A stretch of DNA of 18,934 nt from Crocinitomicaceae bacterium (GTDB lineage Bacteria > Bacteroidota > Bacteroidia > Flavobacteriales_D > Crocinitomicaceae), in the NCBI GenBank assembly GCA_023264075.1, contig JALQTG010000045.1:1-18934 (forward strand). Direction: 5' to 3'. Each line of letters starts with the position of its first letter. The stretch's first letter is position 1. Under the pieces are notes generated by a model. The model was not told where the DNA came from, ran no database searches, and saw nothing but the letters and a program-made list of their open reading frames with translations. Made by a program: the position numbers and the translations under genes. Positions 8,322-15,732 of this stretch are shown here, in pieces.

Positions 8322-8826
8322 AATTAAAATGCGCAAAGTGAACACGTTCATTTTTGACGTTGATGGAGTGTTAACCAATGGAGATGTAATTCTTTTCAAC
8401 AACGAAATCGTGCGCGTGCTCAATTCGAGAGATGGCTACGCTATACAGCATGCGGCCAAGGAAGGCTACCGCATATTGATCATTACAGGCGGAAGTTCTG
8501 AAGAAGTGAAATCTCGTTTATTGGGACTCGGGGCAACGGAAGTCTGCTTAAAATCATCCAACAAGCTGGAGGTTTACGAATCCCTAAAATTGAAATACAA
8601 CTTCACTGATGAGGAAGCACTTTACATGGGTGACGACATTCCTGATTACCCTGTATTAAAAGTGGCTGGGGTAAGTACGTGTCCCCAAGATGCTGCTGTT
8701 GAAATTAAATCCATCGTGGATTACCATTCACCCTATAACGGTGGATCGCATTGTGTGCGCGATGTGATTGAGCAGACTATGCGTTTACAAGGTAAATGGT
8801 TTACTAAAGGATCGTATCATTGGTAG
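8311..8826 (+). CDS. HAD-family phosphatase, KdsC-like (KDO-8-phosphate phosphatase)
   Basis: With the start chosen at 8311 the protein has 171 residues, right for the KdsC group of capless HAD phosphatases. Motif I is FDVDGVLTNG (nucleophile Asp16, acid/base Asp18), motif II is IITGGSS (near 57-63), the motif III lysine lies in CLKSSNK, and motif IV is MGDDIPD (Asp108, Asp109, Asp112). The family hydrolyses 3-deoxy-D-manno-octulosonate 8-phosphate, giving KDO for lipid A core synthesis; some homologues act on related nonulosonate phosphates. An in-frame ATG at 8263 lies deep within the DUF2520 gene and adds residues unlike the family, so 8311, or ATG 8329 immediately before KVNTFIFD, is preferred. 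The 11-base overlap with the DUF2520 gene implies translational coupling. No kdsA, kdsB or kdsD gene is nearby. Confidence 0.87.
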   Translation: MNYKIKMRKVNTFIFDVDGVLTNGDVILFNNEIVRVLNSRDGYAIQHAAKEGYRILIITGGSSEEVKSRLLGLGATEVCLKSSNKLEVYESLKLKYNFTDEEALYMGDDIPDYPVLKVAGVSTCPQDAAVEIKSIVDYHSPYNGGSHCVRDVIEQTMRLQGKWFTKGSYHW

Positions 8827-8976
8827 GTTTGGAGTGATTGTGGTTTGCGCATTGCGCATTACAGGTTACAAATTTAAGCAACAACTGTAAGATATCTTAA
8901 TACTAGTCTGCTTCCTTAATAGATTGAAGCCTAGCTATGCTCTTAGTAGAATTTACTTTCGACTTGATCCGTTGAA

Positions 8977-9192
8977 CTAAATAATCTCCACTTGTATCTG
9001 ATCCGCAATAACAAGAACATCACCTTTCACCAATTTTGCACGCTTTCGGAACTCCTGTTCGCCGTTACGGCAGACTTCTCCATTTTCGACAATTAGCTTA
9101 GCGTGTCCACCTGTCTGCGCAAGAGTTAGAACCTTTAACAATTTTATCAGCTCAATGTATTCCTCTGTTATTTCAAATTGAATTTCTTCCAT
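8977..9192 (-). CDS. Small S4-domain RNA-binding protein (YbcJ/YaaA-like)
   Basis: Almost the whole 71-residue protein is one S4 domain: IELIKLLKVLTLAQTGGHAK (helix pair and turn) followed by LIVENGEVCRNGEQEFRKRAKLVKGDVLVI. It matches the small stand-alone group that includes E. coli YbcJ and Bacillus YaaA, which bind structured RNA and are linked to ribosome assembly or translation. The short acidic N-terminus (MEEIQFEITEEY) precedes the domain. The start ATG at 9192 is sharply defined and lies only 13 bases after the end of a strong terminator-like hairpin belonging to the peptide transporter gene, leaving little room for a separate promoter. The downstream 150 bases to the converging KdsC-like gene contain no recognisable gene. 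Confidence 0.87.
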   Translation of the reverse strand: MEEIQFEITEEYIELIKLLKVLTLAQTGGHAKLIVENGEVCRNGEQEFRKRAKLVKGDVLVIADQIQVEII

Positions 9193-9205
9193 CTTTTTAA
9201 ACTAA

Positions 9206-9236
9206 AAAAGGCTTCAAGATATGCTTGAAGCCTTTT
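9206..9236 (-). terminator. Rho-independent terminator after the peptide transporter gene
   Basis: A perfect 13-bp stem (AAAAGGCTTCAAG, 9206-9218, with its complement at 9224-9236) closes a 5-base loop. On the minus strand it is followed by a run of six T, the usual terminator layout, 17 bases beyond the transporter stop codon. Because it also lies just ahead of the S4 gene ATG, it may limit read-through into that gene. Confidence 0.85.
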
Positions 9237-9253
9237 GATACTAATAATAAATA

Positions 9254-11056
9254 TTAGCGTATTCCGTGCATTAATTTCTCTACGCGTTTGTGTAATACTA
9301 ATAAGAGTAAACTAGTGAATCCAGACATCACAATAAAGATGATGAAAAACGCATACAGCGTACTGATTTCAATTCCGAACAAATTGTTTTTCGTATTCTC
9401 AAAAACGAATGATGCGGCGTGCACGTCGTTCACCATGATGTCACGAACAATAAAGTTTTTATCCTCGCGGTACTGAGCGGCTAAATCACGGTTAATTTCA
9501 GCTCCTTCTATTCTACCATCAATCTCACCAAAAGATCCAAAAACAATCCGTGTTTCTTGATTCACTTGACCATCCACCAACTTAGACTCTCCGACATACA
9601 TAGAATCAATTCTTTCAATGTTGTCACGGTTGAACGTTTTACCGTCTTCCTTCAATACTTCTTCATATGCCTTCAATACCGCAGGCTCAAGTGGATTTTC
9701 ACTTCTGTTCATCAATGAACTTGTTAGCTCAATCACCTCACCATCCGAGTATCCTGAATTTTGATCCACAAAAACTTCTTTTACAGATGGCTGCGGAATT
9801 AAACCAGAAAACAAACCAGCGGCAAAGTTGCCAACCACTGATGACAAGAAGAATACAGCCATCATCATCGATGCGAAACGCTTAGGAGATAACTTATTCA
9901 CTACACTAAGTCCAACAGGGGAAATAGCAAGCTCTCCACATGTATGTAAGAAGTACATCCCTACCAAAAAGAACATAGAGATTTTTTCCTCCATACCTAC
10001 ACCTTTCACTGAAAAAGCAATCACCACATAACCTAAAGCCAATACAGCAAGACCCCATACCATTTTCATGGGGGAACTTGGTTCGCGATTTCTTTTCGCA
10101 AGTGCAGTCCAAAGGATACTAAAAATAGGTGCAAAAAGAACAATAAAAATAGGGTTTATCGACTGAAAGAAAGACGCTGGCATCGTCCATCCAAAGATAT
10201 CACGATCAGTGTTTTGATCCGCAAAAATCGTCAGAGACGCTCCTGCTTGCTCAAAGGCCGCCCAGAACGCAATTACAAAAGCTGTAATAATGAAAATTGC
10301 TAATATTCTGTCCTTTTCAACTTTCGTCAATGCAGCCTTCCCACTAGTATTTTCGCCCGTTGCTGAATCTATCTCCGATTCAGTTTTATTGTAATATTTA
10401 GGACGCATTCCAATTGGCTCCCCCTCAGGAGTTACTATGTACTTCTTCTGAAAAGCTAACATAATAATTGTCCCCACGACCATTCCTATACCTGCCGCGA
10501 GAAAACCATATTTAAAATCAGCCGCTGCACCAGTATCTCCTAAACCACCTGCTACAAGCGGTGCAACCAAAGCGCCTGCATTAATACCCATGTAAAAAAT
10601 TGTGTACGCTGAGTCAATACGAGAATCTCCTTGAGGGTAGAGAGAACCTACCATAGATGAGATGTTTGGTTTAAAAAAACCATTTCCAAAAATTAAGAAT
10701 CCTAATGCCACATACATAATTGGAATTGCTGTGTCAGGCGTGGCGTATAAAGAGGCACTAAAATACATCATGAATTGAGCAACGGCCATTAATATTCCAC
10801 CAACCAAAATCGACCTGCGATTTCCCCAGTATCTATCTGCGATAAATCCTCCAAGTAATGGGGTTGCATAAACCAGCGAGGTATAGATTCCAAAGATTGA
10901 ACCTGCCTCTTTGGCATCAATTAAAAGTGCTTTTGTCAAAAACAAAATGAAAATTGCACGCATTCCGTAGTAACTGAAACGCTCCCACATTTCCACGGTA
11001 AATAACAAATATAGACCCTTTGGATGACCTTTCTTTATACTATTTTCTGATTTCAT
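9254..11056 (-). CDS. Proton-dependent peptide transporter (POT/PTR2 family) with large periplasmic insertion
   Basis: This 600-residue inner-membrane protein imports di- and tripeptides with protons. The first helix carries ExxERFSYYG (Glu22, Glu25, Arg26), followed by the PTR signature FYMGINAGALVAPLVAGG, the AFWAAFEQAGASLTIFADQ helix and GELAISPVGLSVVNKLSP near the penultimate helices, so the core is complete. Between the helix ending FAAGLFSGLIPQ and the last helix (from LFGIEISTLYAFF) lies a hydrophilic, acidic insertion of about 136 residues (423-558) where typical bacterial POTs have a short loop. Membrane topology puts it in the periplasm. That explains a length above the usual 450-520. 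It diverges from an M1 aminopeptidase gene across 192 bases; together they could serve peptide breakdown and uptake. A strong terminator follows the gene. Confidence 0.94.
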   Translation of the reverse strand: MKSENSIKKGHPKGLYLLFTVEMWERFSYYGMRAIFILFLTKALLIDAKEAGSIFGIYTSLVYATPLLGGFIADRYWGNRRSILVGGILMAVAQFMMYFSASLYATPDTAIPIMYVALGFLIFGNGFFKPNISSMVGSLYPQGDSRIDSAYTIFYMGINAGALVAPLVAGGLGDTGAAADFKYGFLAAGIGMVVGTIIMLAFQKKYIVTPEGEPIGMRPKYYNKTESEIDSATGENTSGKAALTKVEKDRILAIFIITAFVIAFWAAFEQAGASLTIFADQNTDRDIFGWTMPASFFQSINPIFIVLFAPIFSILWTALAKRNREPSSPMKMVWGLAVLALGYVVIAFSVKGVGMEEKISMFFLVGMYFLHTCGELAISPVGLSVVNKLSPKRFASMMMAVFFLSSVVGNFAAGLFSGLIPQPSVKEVFVDQNSGYSDGEVIELTSSLMNRSENPLEPAVLKAYEEVLKEDGKTFNRDNIERIDSMYVGESKLVDGQVNQETRIVFGSFGEIDGRIEGAEINRDLAAQYREDKNFIVRDIMVNDVHAASFVFENTKNNLFGIEISTLYAFFIIFIVMSGFTSLLLLVLHKRVEKLMHGIR

Positions 11057-11077
11057 AATACATTTTCTATGGTGCGT

Positions 11078-11108
11078 GAAAATAGTAAAAATTCCTTACG
11101 TGCAACAA
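11078..11108 (-). promoter_or_regulatory. Weak candidate promoter for the peptide transporter
   Basis: On the minus strand two consecutive TTG triplets (11103-11108) precede TACTATTTTC (11078-11087), with 18 bases between the first TTG and TA. The second element fits TAnnTTTG only if one base is skipped, so this is a weak match placed 22 bases ahead of the ATG. Confidence 0.25.
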
Positions 11109-11109
11109 A

Positions 11110-11126
11110 AAATCAAAATTTGATTT
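11110..11126. promoter_or_regulatory. Palindrome in the divergent transporter/peptidase region, possible operator
   Basis: A perfect inverted repeat, AAATCAAA-A-TTTGATTT, lies next to the weak transporter promoter and about 70 bases ahead of the aminopeptidase promoter. Its position between two divergent peptide-use genes would suit a shared regulator. AT-rich sequence makes chance palindromes fairly common, so function is unproven. Confidence 0.25.
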
Positions 11127-11197
11127 CATTTCATTTCTACTAATCGATTCATTTTATGGACTTAACGAGTATTTCCATACATTTGGCAATTTTCTTT

Positions 11198-11227
11198 TTG
11201 GATACCAGAATGAAAATGATAGTTTTA
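11198..11227 (+). promoter_or_regulatory. Bacteroidota-type promoter for the M1 aminopeptidase
   Basis: TTG (11198-11200) is separated by 19 bases from TAGTTTTA (11220-11227), a 7/8 match to TAnnTTTG at the usual spacing. It would start transcription about 15 bases before the ATG at 11249. Confidence 0.42.
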
Positions 11228-11248
11228 CGACACCAATGAATCATTAAT

Positions 11249-13126
11249 ATGTACAGATTACTCATTTTACTTTTTGCATCACAACTCATAACAAGCTGTA
11301 ATTCAGTTGAAAAACAAAACGAATCACCTTCAACAGCTATGACCATAAAAGTGAGCGATCACAGCTATTCGAATGTGGACGAAATCAACACCACACACTT
11401 GCATCTCGACATTGCCGTTGATTTTGATAAAAAGGAATTAACAGGTGTTGTGCGCCATACGATGAACAATACAGGAGTTCATCGTGCCATCTTTGATGTG
11501 TATGGATTATCCATTCAAAAAATAACCATTGGAACAGACGAGAAGGAAACAACGTACACAATCGGGGAGGAGTCACCTACTCTAGGAGCCCCATTGATCG
11601 TTGATATTGAACCCACTACAACTGTCGTTAATATTTATTACGCTACAACAGATGCATCTAGCGCTCTTGATTGGTTAGCCCCAGAATTGACCTTGAGCAA
11701 AGAGCATCCATTCTTATATACTCAGGGACAGGCCATTTTAACTCGGACATGGATACCTACTCAAGATATTCCGAGCAACAGAATAACATATTCGGCAGAC
11801 GTGCAAGTTCCGAATGGATTAATTGCTTTAATGAGTGCAAAAAATCCTACGGAAAAAAATGATGCGGGCACTTATTCATTTACGATGGACCAACCTATTC
11901 CCTGTTATTTGATTGCGATGGCGGTTGGCGATATCGCGTATCAAAAGATTGGAGAAAATACTGGAGTATATAGTGAACCTGCGTTACTGGAAGAGGTAGC
12001 AGACGAGTTCGCTGATTTACAAAAAATGGTAGACGCTGCGGAGAGCTTATATGGTGAATACCTCTGGGAAACCTATGATGTAATTGTTTTACCATACAGC
12101 TTCCCGTTTGGAGGAATGGAAAATCCACGATTAACTTTTGCTACACCGACCTTAATTACTGGCGATCGCAGTTTAGTCTCTGTGATTGCGCATGAGTTAG
12201 CACATTCTTGGTCAGGAAATTTAGTTACTAATGCCACATGGAATGACTTCTGGTTAAACGAAGGATTTACCGTTTATTTCGAGAATCGCATCATGGAAAA
12301 ACTTTATGGGAAAGAAGTGGCTGATATGCTTTCTGTGATTGAATGGCAAGAACTTCAAGCAACGACATCTGAGATGATCAACAATGGTCAAGCGCATGAT
12401 ACTCACCTTAAATTAGACTTGGATGATCGCAACCCAGATGATGGTATGACTGATATTGCCTATGTAAAAGGAGCCTTTTTTCTTAAAACGCTTGAGGCTG
12501 CTGCAGGTCGAGAAAATTTCGATACGTTCTTAAAAAGTTATTTTGACACGTATAAGTTTCAAACATTAACTACAGAAGATTTTATCTCGTACCTTGATAA
12601 AAACTTATTAAATAAGTTTAACATTGAATTCAATACTGCTGAATGGATTTACGAAGAAGGAGTTCCCGAAAATCACATTTCCATTTCCTCTCCTCGATTC
12701 GAAGCAATTCAACAATACGCGAAACAACTCAAAGAAAATGGTACTCCAATACCCAACGATATCACACGAGAAAATCATATTACTCAAGAATGGTTGGCGT
12801 TTATACGTAATTTCGAGGGACAGTTAGACCCCGAAAAAATGCGGTCAATAGATGAACAATTGAATCTCAAAGGATCTGGGAATGCTGAAATTATGTCGGA
12901 GTGGTTTGTATTGGGGATACATTCTGGTTACCTCGATATTCGAGAAGACATGGAAGCATTCTTAAAAAAGGTTGGACGTCGCAAATTCTTAGCACCTATC
13001 TATGCAGCCTTAGCAAAAACAGAAGACAATAAATCGTGGGCACTCGAAATCTATGAAGAAGCGAGAAGCAATTACCATGCTGTGTCTTCGGGTACTATCG
13101 ATGAAATTCTAGGCTATGAGGAATAG
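11249..13126 (+). CDS. M1-family metallo-aminopeptidase, predicted lipoprotein
   Basis: The 625-residue protein has a lipoprotein signal ending in LITSC (Cys17), so it is probably anchored in the periplasm or outer membrane. An N-terminal beta domain (about 45-230) precedes the catalytic domain, which has the aminopeptidase exopeptidase motif GGMEN (288-292), the zinc site HELAH (His315, Glu316, His319) and third ligand Glu338 in LNEGF. A catalytic tyrosine is expected in IAYVKGAFF. The helical C-terminal part and overall length match the leukotriene A4 hydrolase-like branch of family M1. It should remove N-terminal amino acids from peptides or produce short peptides outside the cytoplasm. 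The divergent neighbour is a peptide importer, which supports a peptide-scavenging role. The acyl-CoA synthetase gene follows after 130 bases without a visible terminator. Confidence 0.94.
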   Translation: MYRLLILLFASQLITSCNSVEKQNESPSTAMTIKVSDHSYSNVDEINTTHLHLDIAVDFDKKELTGVVRHTMNNTGVHRAIFDVYGLSIQKITIGTDEKETTYTIGEESPTLGAPLIVDIEPTTTVVNIYYATTDASSALDWLAPELTLSKEHPFLYTQGQAILTRTWIPTQDIPSNRITYSADVQVPNGLIALMSAKNPTEKNDAGTYSFTMDQPIPCYLIAMAVGDIAYQKIGENTGVYSEPALLEEVADEFADLQKMVDAAESLYGEYLWETYDVIVLPYSFPFGGMENPRLTFATPTLITGDRSLVSVIAHELAHSWSGNLVTNATWNDFWLNEGFTVYFENRIMEKLYGKEVADMLSVIEWQELQATTSEMINNGQAHDTHLKLDLDDRNPDDGMTDIAYVKGAFFLKTLEAAAGRENFDTFLKSYFDTYKFQTLTTEDFISYLDKNLLNKFNIEFNTAEWIYEEGVPENHISISSPRFEAIQQYAKQLKENGTPIPNDITRENHITQEWLAFIRNFEGQLDPEKMRSIDEQLNLKGSGNAEIMSEWFVLGIHSGYLDIREDMEAFLKKVGRRKFLAPIYAALAKTEDNKSWALEIYEEARSNYHAVSSGTIDEILGYEE

Positions 13127-13256
13127 GTAATTTTGAACGAAACCATTTAGTTTTAAAGGCGGAAATTCGGTAATCATCGTTCAATAGAATTAACTCATTC
13201 TACCAGGAGTTGAAACTTTTCCCTGTGAACAACTAATAAAATCACAATTAATTTGT

Positions 13257-15053
13257 ATGTTTAGAATGTTAAAAAACAACGAAACAATGAATACACCTAC
13301 ACGATTATTTGACATACCGTATCATCAATTAGCCAAGTATCCCCAGGAGATTATGTTCTCCACAAAAATTGACGGACAATGGCAAGCCATGAACACAAAA
13401 ACGTTTATTGATAACGCCAATAAATATTCGCGCGGATTAATCTCCTTGGGAATACAACCTGGTGACAAAGTAGGATTAGTTTCCTCCAACCGGGTTGAAT
13501 GGAACATTATGGATATTGCCATACAGCAAGTTGGCGCTATTGGTGTCCCCATTTACCCGAATATTTCCCAAAAAGATTACCTCTACATCTTTAACGATGC
13601 TGAACTAAAGTTGTGTTGTACGGGAACGCATGAGCTTTACGATACCATCAAATCAATAGAATCAGAGATACCGTCGCTTAAAAACCTTTATTGTTTTGAT
13701 CAAGTAGCTGGTGTTCCGCATTGGTCTGAAATTATTAAAGATGCAGATACAATCAACCAGGAGGAAGTTGAAGACCGTAAAAAGGTCATAAAGAATGAGG
13801 AGCTCGCTACGATGATTTATACATCGGGGACAACTGGTAATCCAAAAGGAGTAATGCTTTCTCACAACAACTTGTTATCGAATGTCATGGCTTGTGAACC
13901 TAGAATTCCAGCCGATCAACATTCGAGTTGTTTGACCTTCCTTCCCGTATGTCACGTTTACGAGCGCATGTTGCACTATCTGTATATGAAAATTGGATGT
14001 TCAATTTACTTTGCGGAGAGTTTAGAAACTATTGGAGATAATATCCGTGAAGTACATCCACAGATTTTCACCGCTGTTCCACGCTTGATTGAAAAAGTAT
14101 TTGATAAAATCATGGCGAAAGGCGACGAGCTCACTGGGGTGAAACGTAAATTATTTTTCTGGGCAGTTGACTTAGCAGAGGAATATGAATTAGAGGGTAA
14201 ATCAGGCTGGTACAACTTCAAACTTAAAATTGCCAACAAACTGATTTTCTCCAAGTGGAGAGAAGCATTGGGTGGGAATGTACAAGCTATTGCTTCAGGA
14301 GCGGCAGCACTTCAACCACGCCTTGCGCGAATCTTTATGGCGGCCGGTGTTCCTATCTTAGAAGGATATGGACTTACCGAAACGTCTCCTGTAATTTCTG
14401 TGAACTGTATGAAAAACGGAGTTAAATTCGGTACAGTAGGAACAGCCATTGATGGCGTTGAAGTAAAAATCGCTGAAGATGGTGAAATATTGGCTAAAGG
14501 TCCAAACGTTATGATGGGTTACTACAAGCAACCTGAAAAAACCAAAGAAGTATTGGATGACGACGGCTGGTTCCATACTGGAGATATTGGTGAAATGGTA
14601 GACGGTAAGTTCTTAAAAATTACGGATCGCAAAAAAGAAATATTCAAGACGTCAGGAGGGAAATACATCGTTCCACAAGTGATGGAAAACAAATTTAAGG
14701 AGTCCCGATTCATTGAACAAATCATGGTTATCGGTGAAGGAGAGAAACACCCTGCTGCGCTAATCGTGCCTGGCTATGACTTCTTGCGTGAATGGGCGAA
14801 GCGAAAAGAGATCAAACTTACCGATGATAGCAATGAGGGACTTTCTAAACATCCAGAAATCATTGCTCGTGTTATGAAAGAAGTGGAAGAATACAACAAA
14901 CAGTTTGGAGGATACGAACAAATCAAAAAGATTGCGTTACTTCCAAAAGAAATGTCTGTAGAAGGTGGAGAATTAACACCTACACTAAAACTCAAACGAA
15001 AAATAATTATGGAAATCCATAAGGATAAAGTAGACGAAATCTATCGCAATTAA
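13257..15053 (+). CDS. Long-chain fatty acid-CoA ligase (AMP-forming)
   Basis: The 598-residue cytoplasmic or membrane-associated enzyme activates fatty acids with ATP to acyl-AMP and then acyl-CoA. The ANL-superfamily motifs are in order: the P-loop YTSGTTGNPKG (near 187-197), GYGLTETSP (near 371-379), GWFHTGD (near 437), the hinge TDRKKEIFKTSGGK, and a C-terminal lysine in LTPTLKLKRK (near 573). The long central part and KTSGGKYIVPQ hinge fit the FadD15-like long-chain group and not acetyl-CoA synthetases. Start codons at 13257, 13266 and 13287 are all possible; ATG 13287 (MNTPTRLFD) would remove a poorly conserved ten-residue leader. A strong terminator follows directly. The link to the aminopeptidase upstream is positional only. 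Confidence 0.94.
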   Translation: MFRMLKNNETMNTPTRLFDIPYHQLAKYPQEIMFSTKIDGQWQAMNTKTFIDNANKYSRGLISLGIQPGDKVGLVSSNRVEWNIMDIAIQQVGAIGVPIYPNISQKDYLYIFNDAELKLCCTGTHELYDTIKSIESEIPSLKNLYCFDQVAGVPHWSEIIKDADTINQEEVEDRKKVIKNEELATMIYTSGTTGNPKGVMLSHNNLLSNVMACEPRIPADQHSSCLTFLPVCHVYERMLHYLYMKIGCSIYFAESLETIGDNIREVHPQIFTAVPRLIEKVFDKIMAKGDELTGVKRKLFFWAVDLAEEYELEGKSGWYNFKLKIANKLIFSKWREALGGNVQAIASGAAALQPRLARIFMAAGVPILEGYGLTETSPVISVNCMKNGVKFGTVGTAIDGVEVKIAEDGEILAKGPNVMMGYYKQPEKTKEVLDDDGWFHTGDIGEMVDGKFLKITDRKKEIFKTSGGKYIVPQVMENKFKESRFIEQIMVIGEGEKHPAALIVPGYDFLREWAKRKEIKLTDDSNEGLSKHPEIIARVMKEVEEYNKQFGGYEQIKKIALLPKEMSVEGGELTPTLKLKRKIIMEIHKDKVDEIYRN

Positions 15054-15057
15054 TACA

Positions 15058-15089
15058 AAAAGGCTGTTTTCTCTCGAAAACAGCCTTTT
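15058..15089. terminator. Bidirectional terminator between converging genes
   Basis: A perfect 14-bp stem (AAAAGGCTGTTTTC, 15058-15071, and its complement at 15076-15089) encloses a 4-base loop. T runs follow on both strands. It begins 5 bases after the acyl-CoA synthetase stop and lies 24 bases beyond the stop of the converging small secreted protein gene. Confidence 0.88.
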
Positions 15090-15112
15090 ATAATCTATAT
15101 CATTTAACATCT

Positions 15113-15448
15113 CTACAATTCACGCACCATCGTAATGGCTATGGTTCCTTGATGAAACTTAGGAAAAGCTGTTCCTTTTTCAAATTTCCAATCGGCAAAA
15201 TAATTTTGCGCTTTGATGCGCGCTGGCGTGCTCGTTATCGTAGATTTACTCGGTACAAATTTAACAGCAGTGATTTCACCCTCTGCGTTCACAGCGATAT
15301 CAAATACTAACTTACCTGTATGGCTTCCCTGCATCATATAACTATCACTTTTTACAAGTTGACGACCGTCGCGCACAATATCTCCAGAAAGCTGAGCAAA
15401 CGCCCCGAATGTAAAAAAGACACAGCAACCAATAATTAAATTCTTCAT
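15113..15448 (-). CDS. Small secreted protein with TonB C-terminal-like domain
   Basis: The 111-residue protein has a signal peptide (MKNLIIGCCVFFTFGAFA-Q) and a mature domain of about 92 residues. The stretch GKLVFDIAVNAEGEITAVKF followed by a helix (ARIKAQNYFADWKFE) and a final strand (GTIAITMVREL) resembles the beta-alpha-beta TonB C-terminal fold, as seen in many Bacteroidota TonB-like periplasmic proteins. There is no membrane anchor or proline-rich linker, so it cannot act as a complete TonB. A periplasmic protein of unknown partner is the safest call. An in-frame TTG at 15466 would add MHNIFI ahead of the signal peptide, so the ATG at 15448 is preferred. It converges on the acyl-CoA synthetase gene and shares its terminator. 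Confidence 0.68.
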   Translation of the reverse strand: MKNLIIGCCVFFTFGAFAQLSGDIVRDGRQLVKSDSYMMQGSHTGKLVFDIAVNAEGEITAVKFVPSKSTITSTPARIKAQNYFADWKFEKGTAFPKFHQGTIAITMVREL

Positions 15449-15550
15449 GATAAAAATGTTGTGCAAGGAATACGTAGAAAATTTGAAATGGTTGTATTTT
15501 GGGACGCGAATTGTAAAAATAGTGAGAGGTGGCGATAATAGCGTCTAAAT

Positions 15551-15640
15551 CTAAACACGGAGGTCATGGAGGTGCAGCACAGAGGAAACAAAGTGTATAA
15601 ATCTGATTCAATTACTCTGTGGCTCTTTGTGCTCATTACT
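15551..15640. repeat. Degenerate CACGGAGG/CACAGAGG-type dispersed repeat
   Basis: The gap between recG and the small secreted protein gene contains AACACGGAGG, TCATGGAGG, CACAGAGG and AACAAAGTG, then on the other side of a short AT-rich centre CTCTGTGGCTCTTTGTGCTC. CACAGAG (15578-15584) and CTCTGTG (15615-15621) form inverted arms 30 bases apart. I recognise this style of sequence as a dispersed intergenic element found in many Bacteroidota and other phyla, sometimes just ahead of GxxExxY-family genes, but no such gene is here. The remaining bases of this gap (15449-15732) show no gene. Confidence 0.45.
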
Positions 15641-15732
15641 TTTTATTTCAAAGGAAAGGAGCTCGATAGAAATGATGCTGGGAACGAGAGGCAGTATACT
15701 GGGGGAACGTCCTCTTAATATGTAAGTTTTTC

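Noticed and set aside
8845..8858. Tandem TTGCGCA TTGCGCA after the KdsC-like gene
   Set aside because: Only two 7-base copies; too short to call a repeat element, and no terminator or binding site can be supported.
8888..8899. 12-base palindrome TAAGATATCTTA in the gap between converging genes
   Set aside because: It lies between two 3' ends, where an operator is unlikely, and AT-rich palindromes of this size occur by chance.
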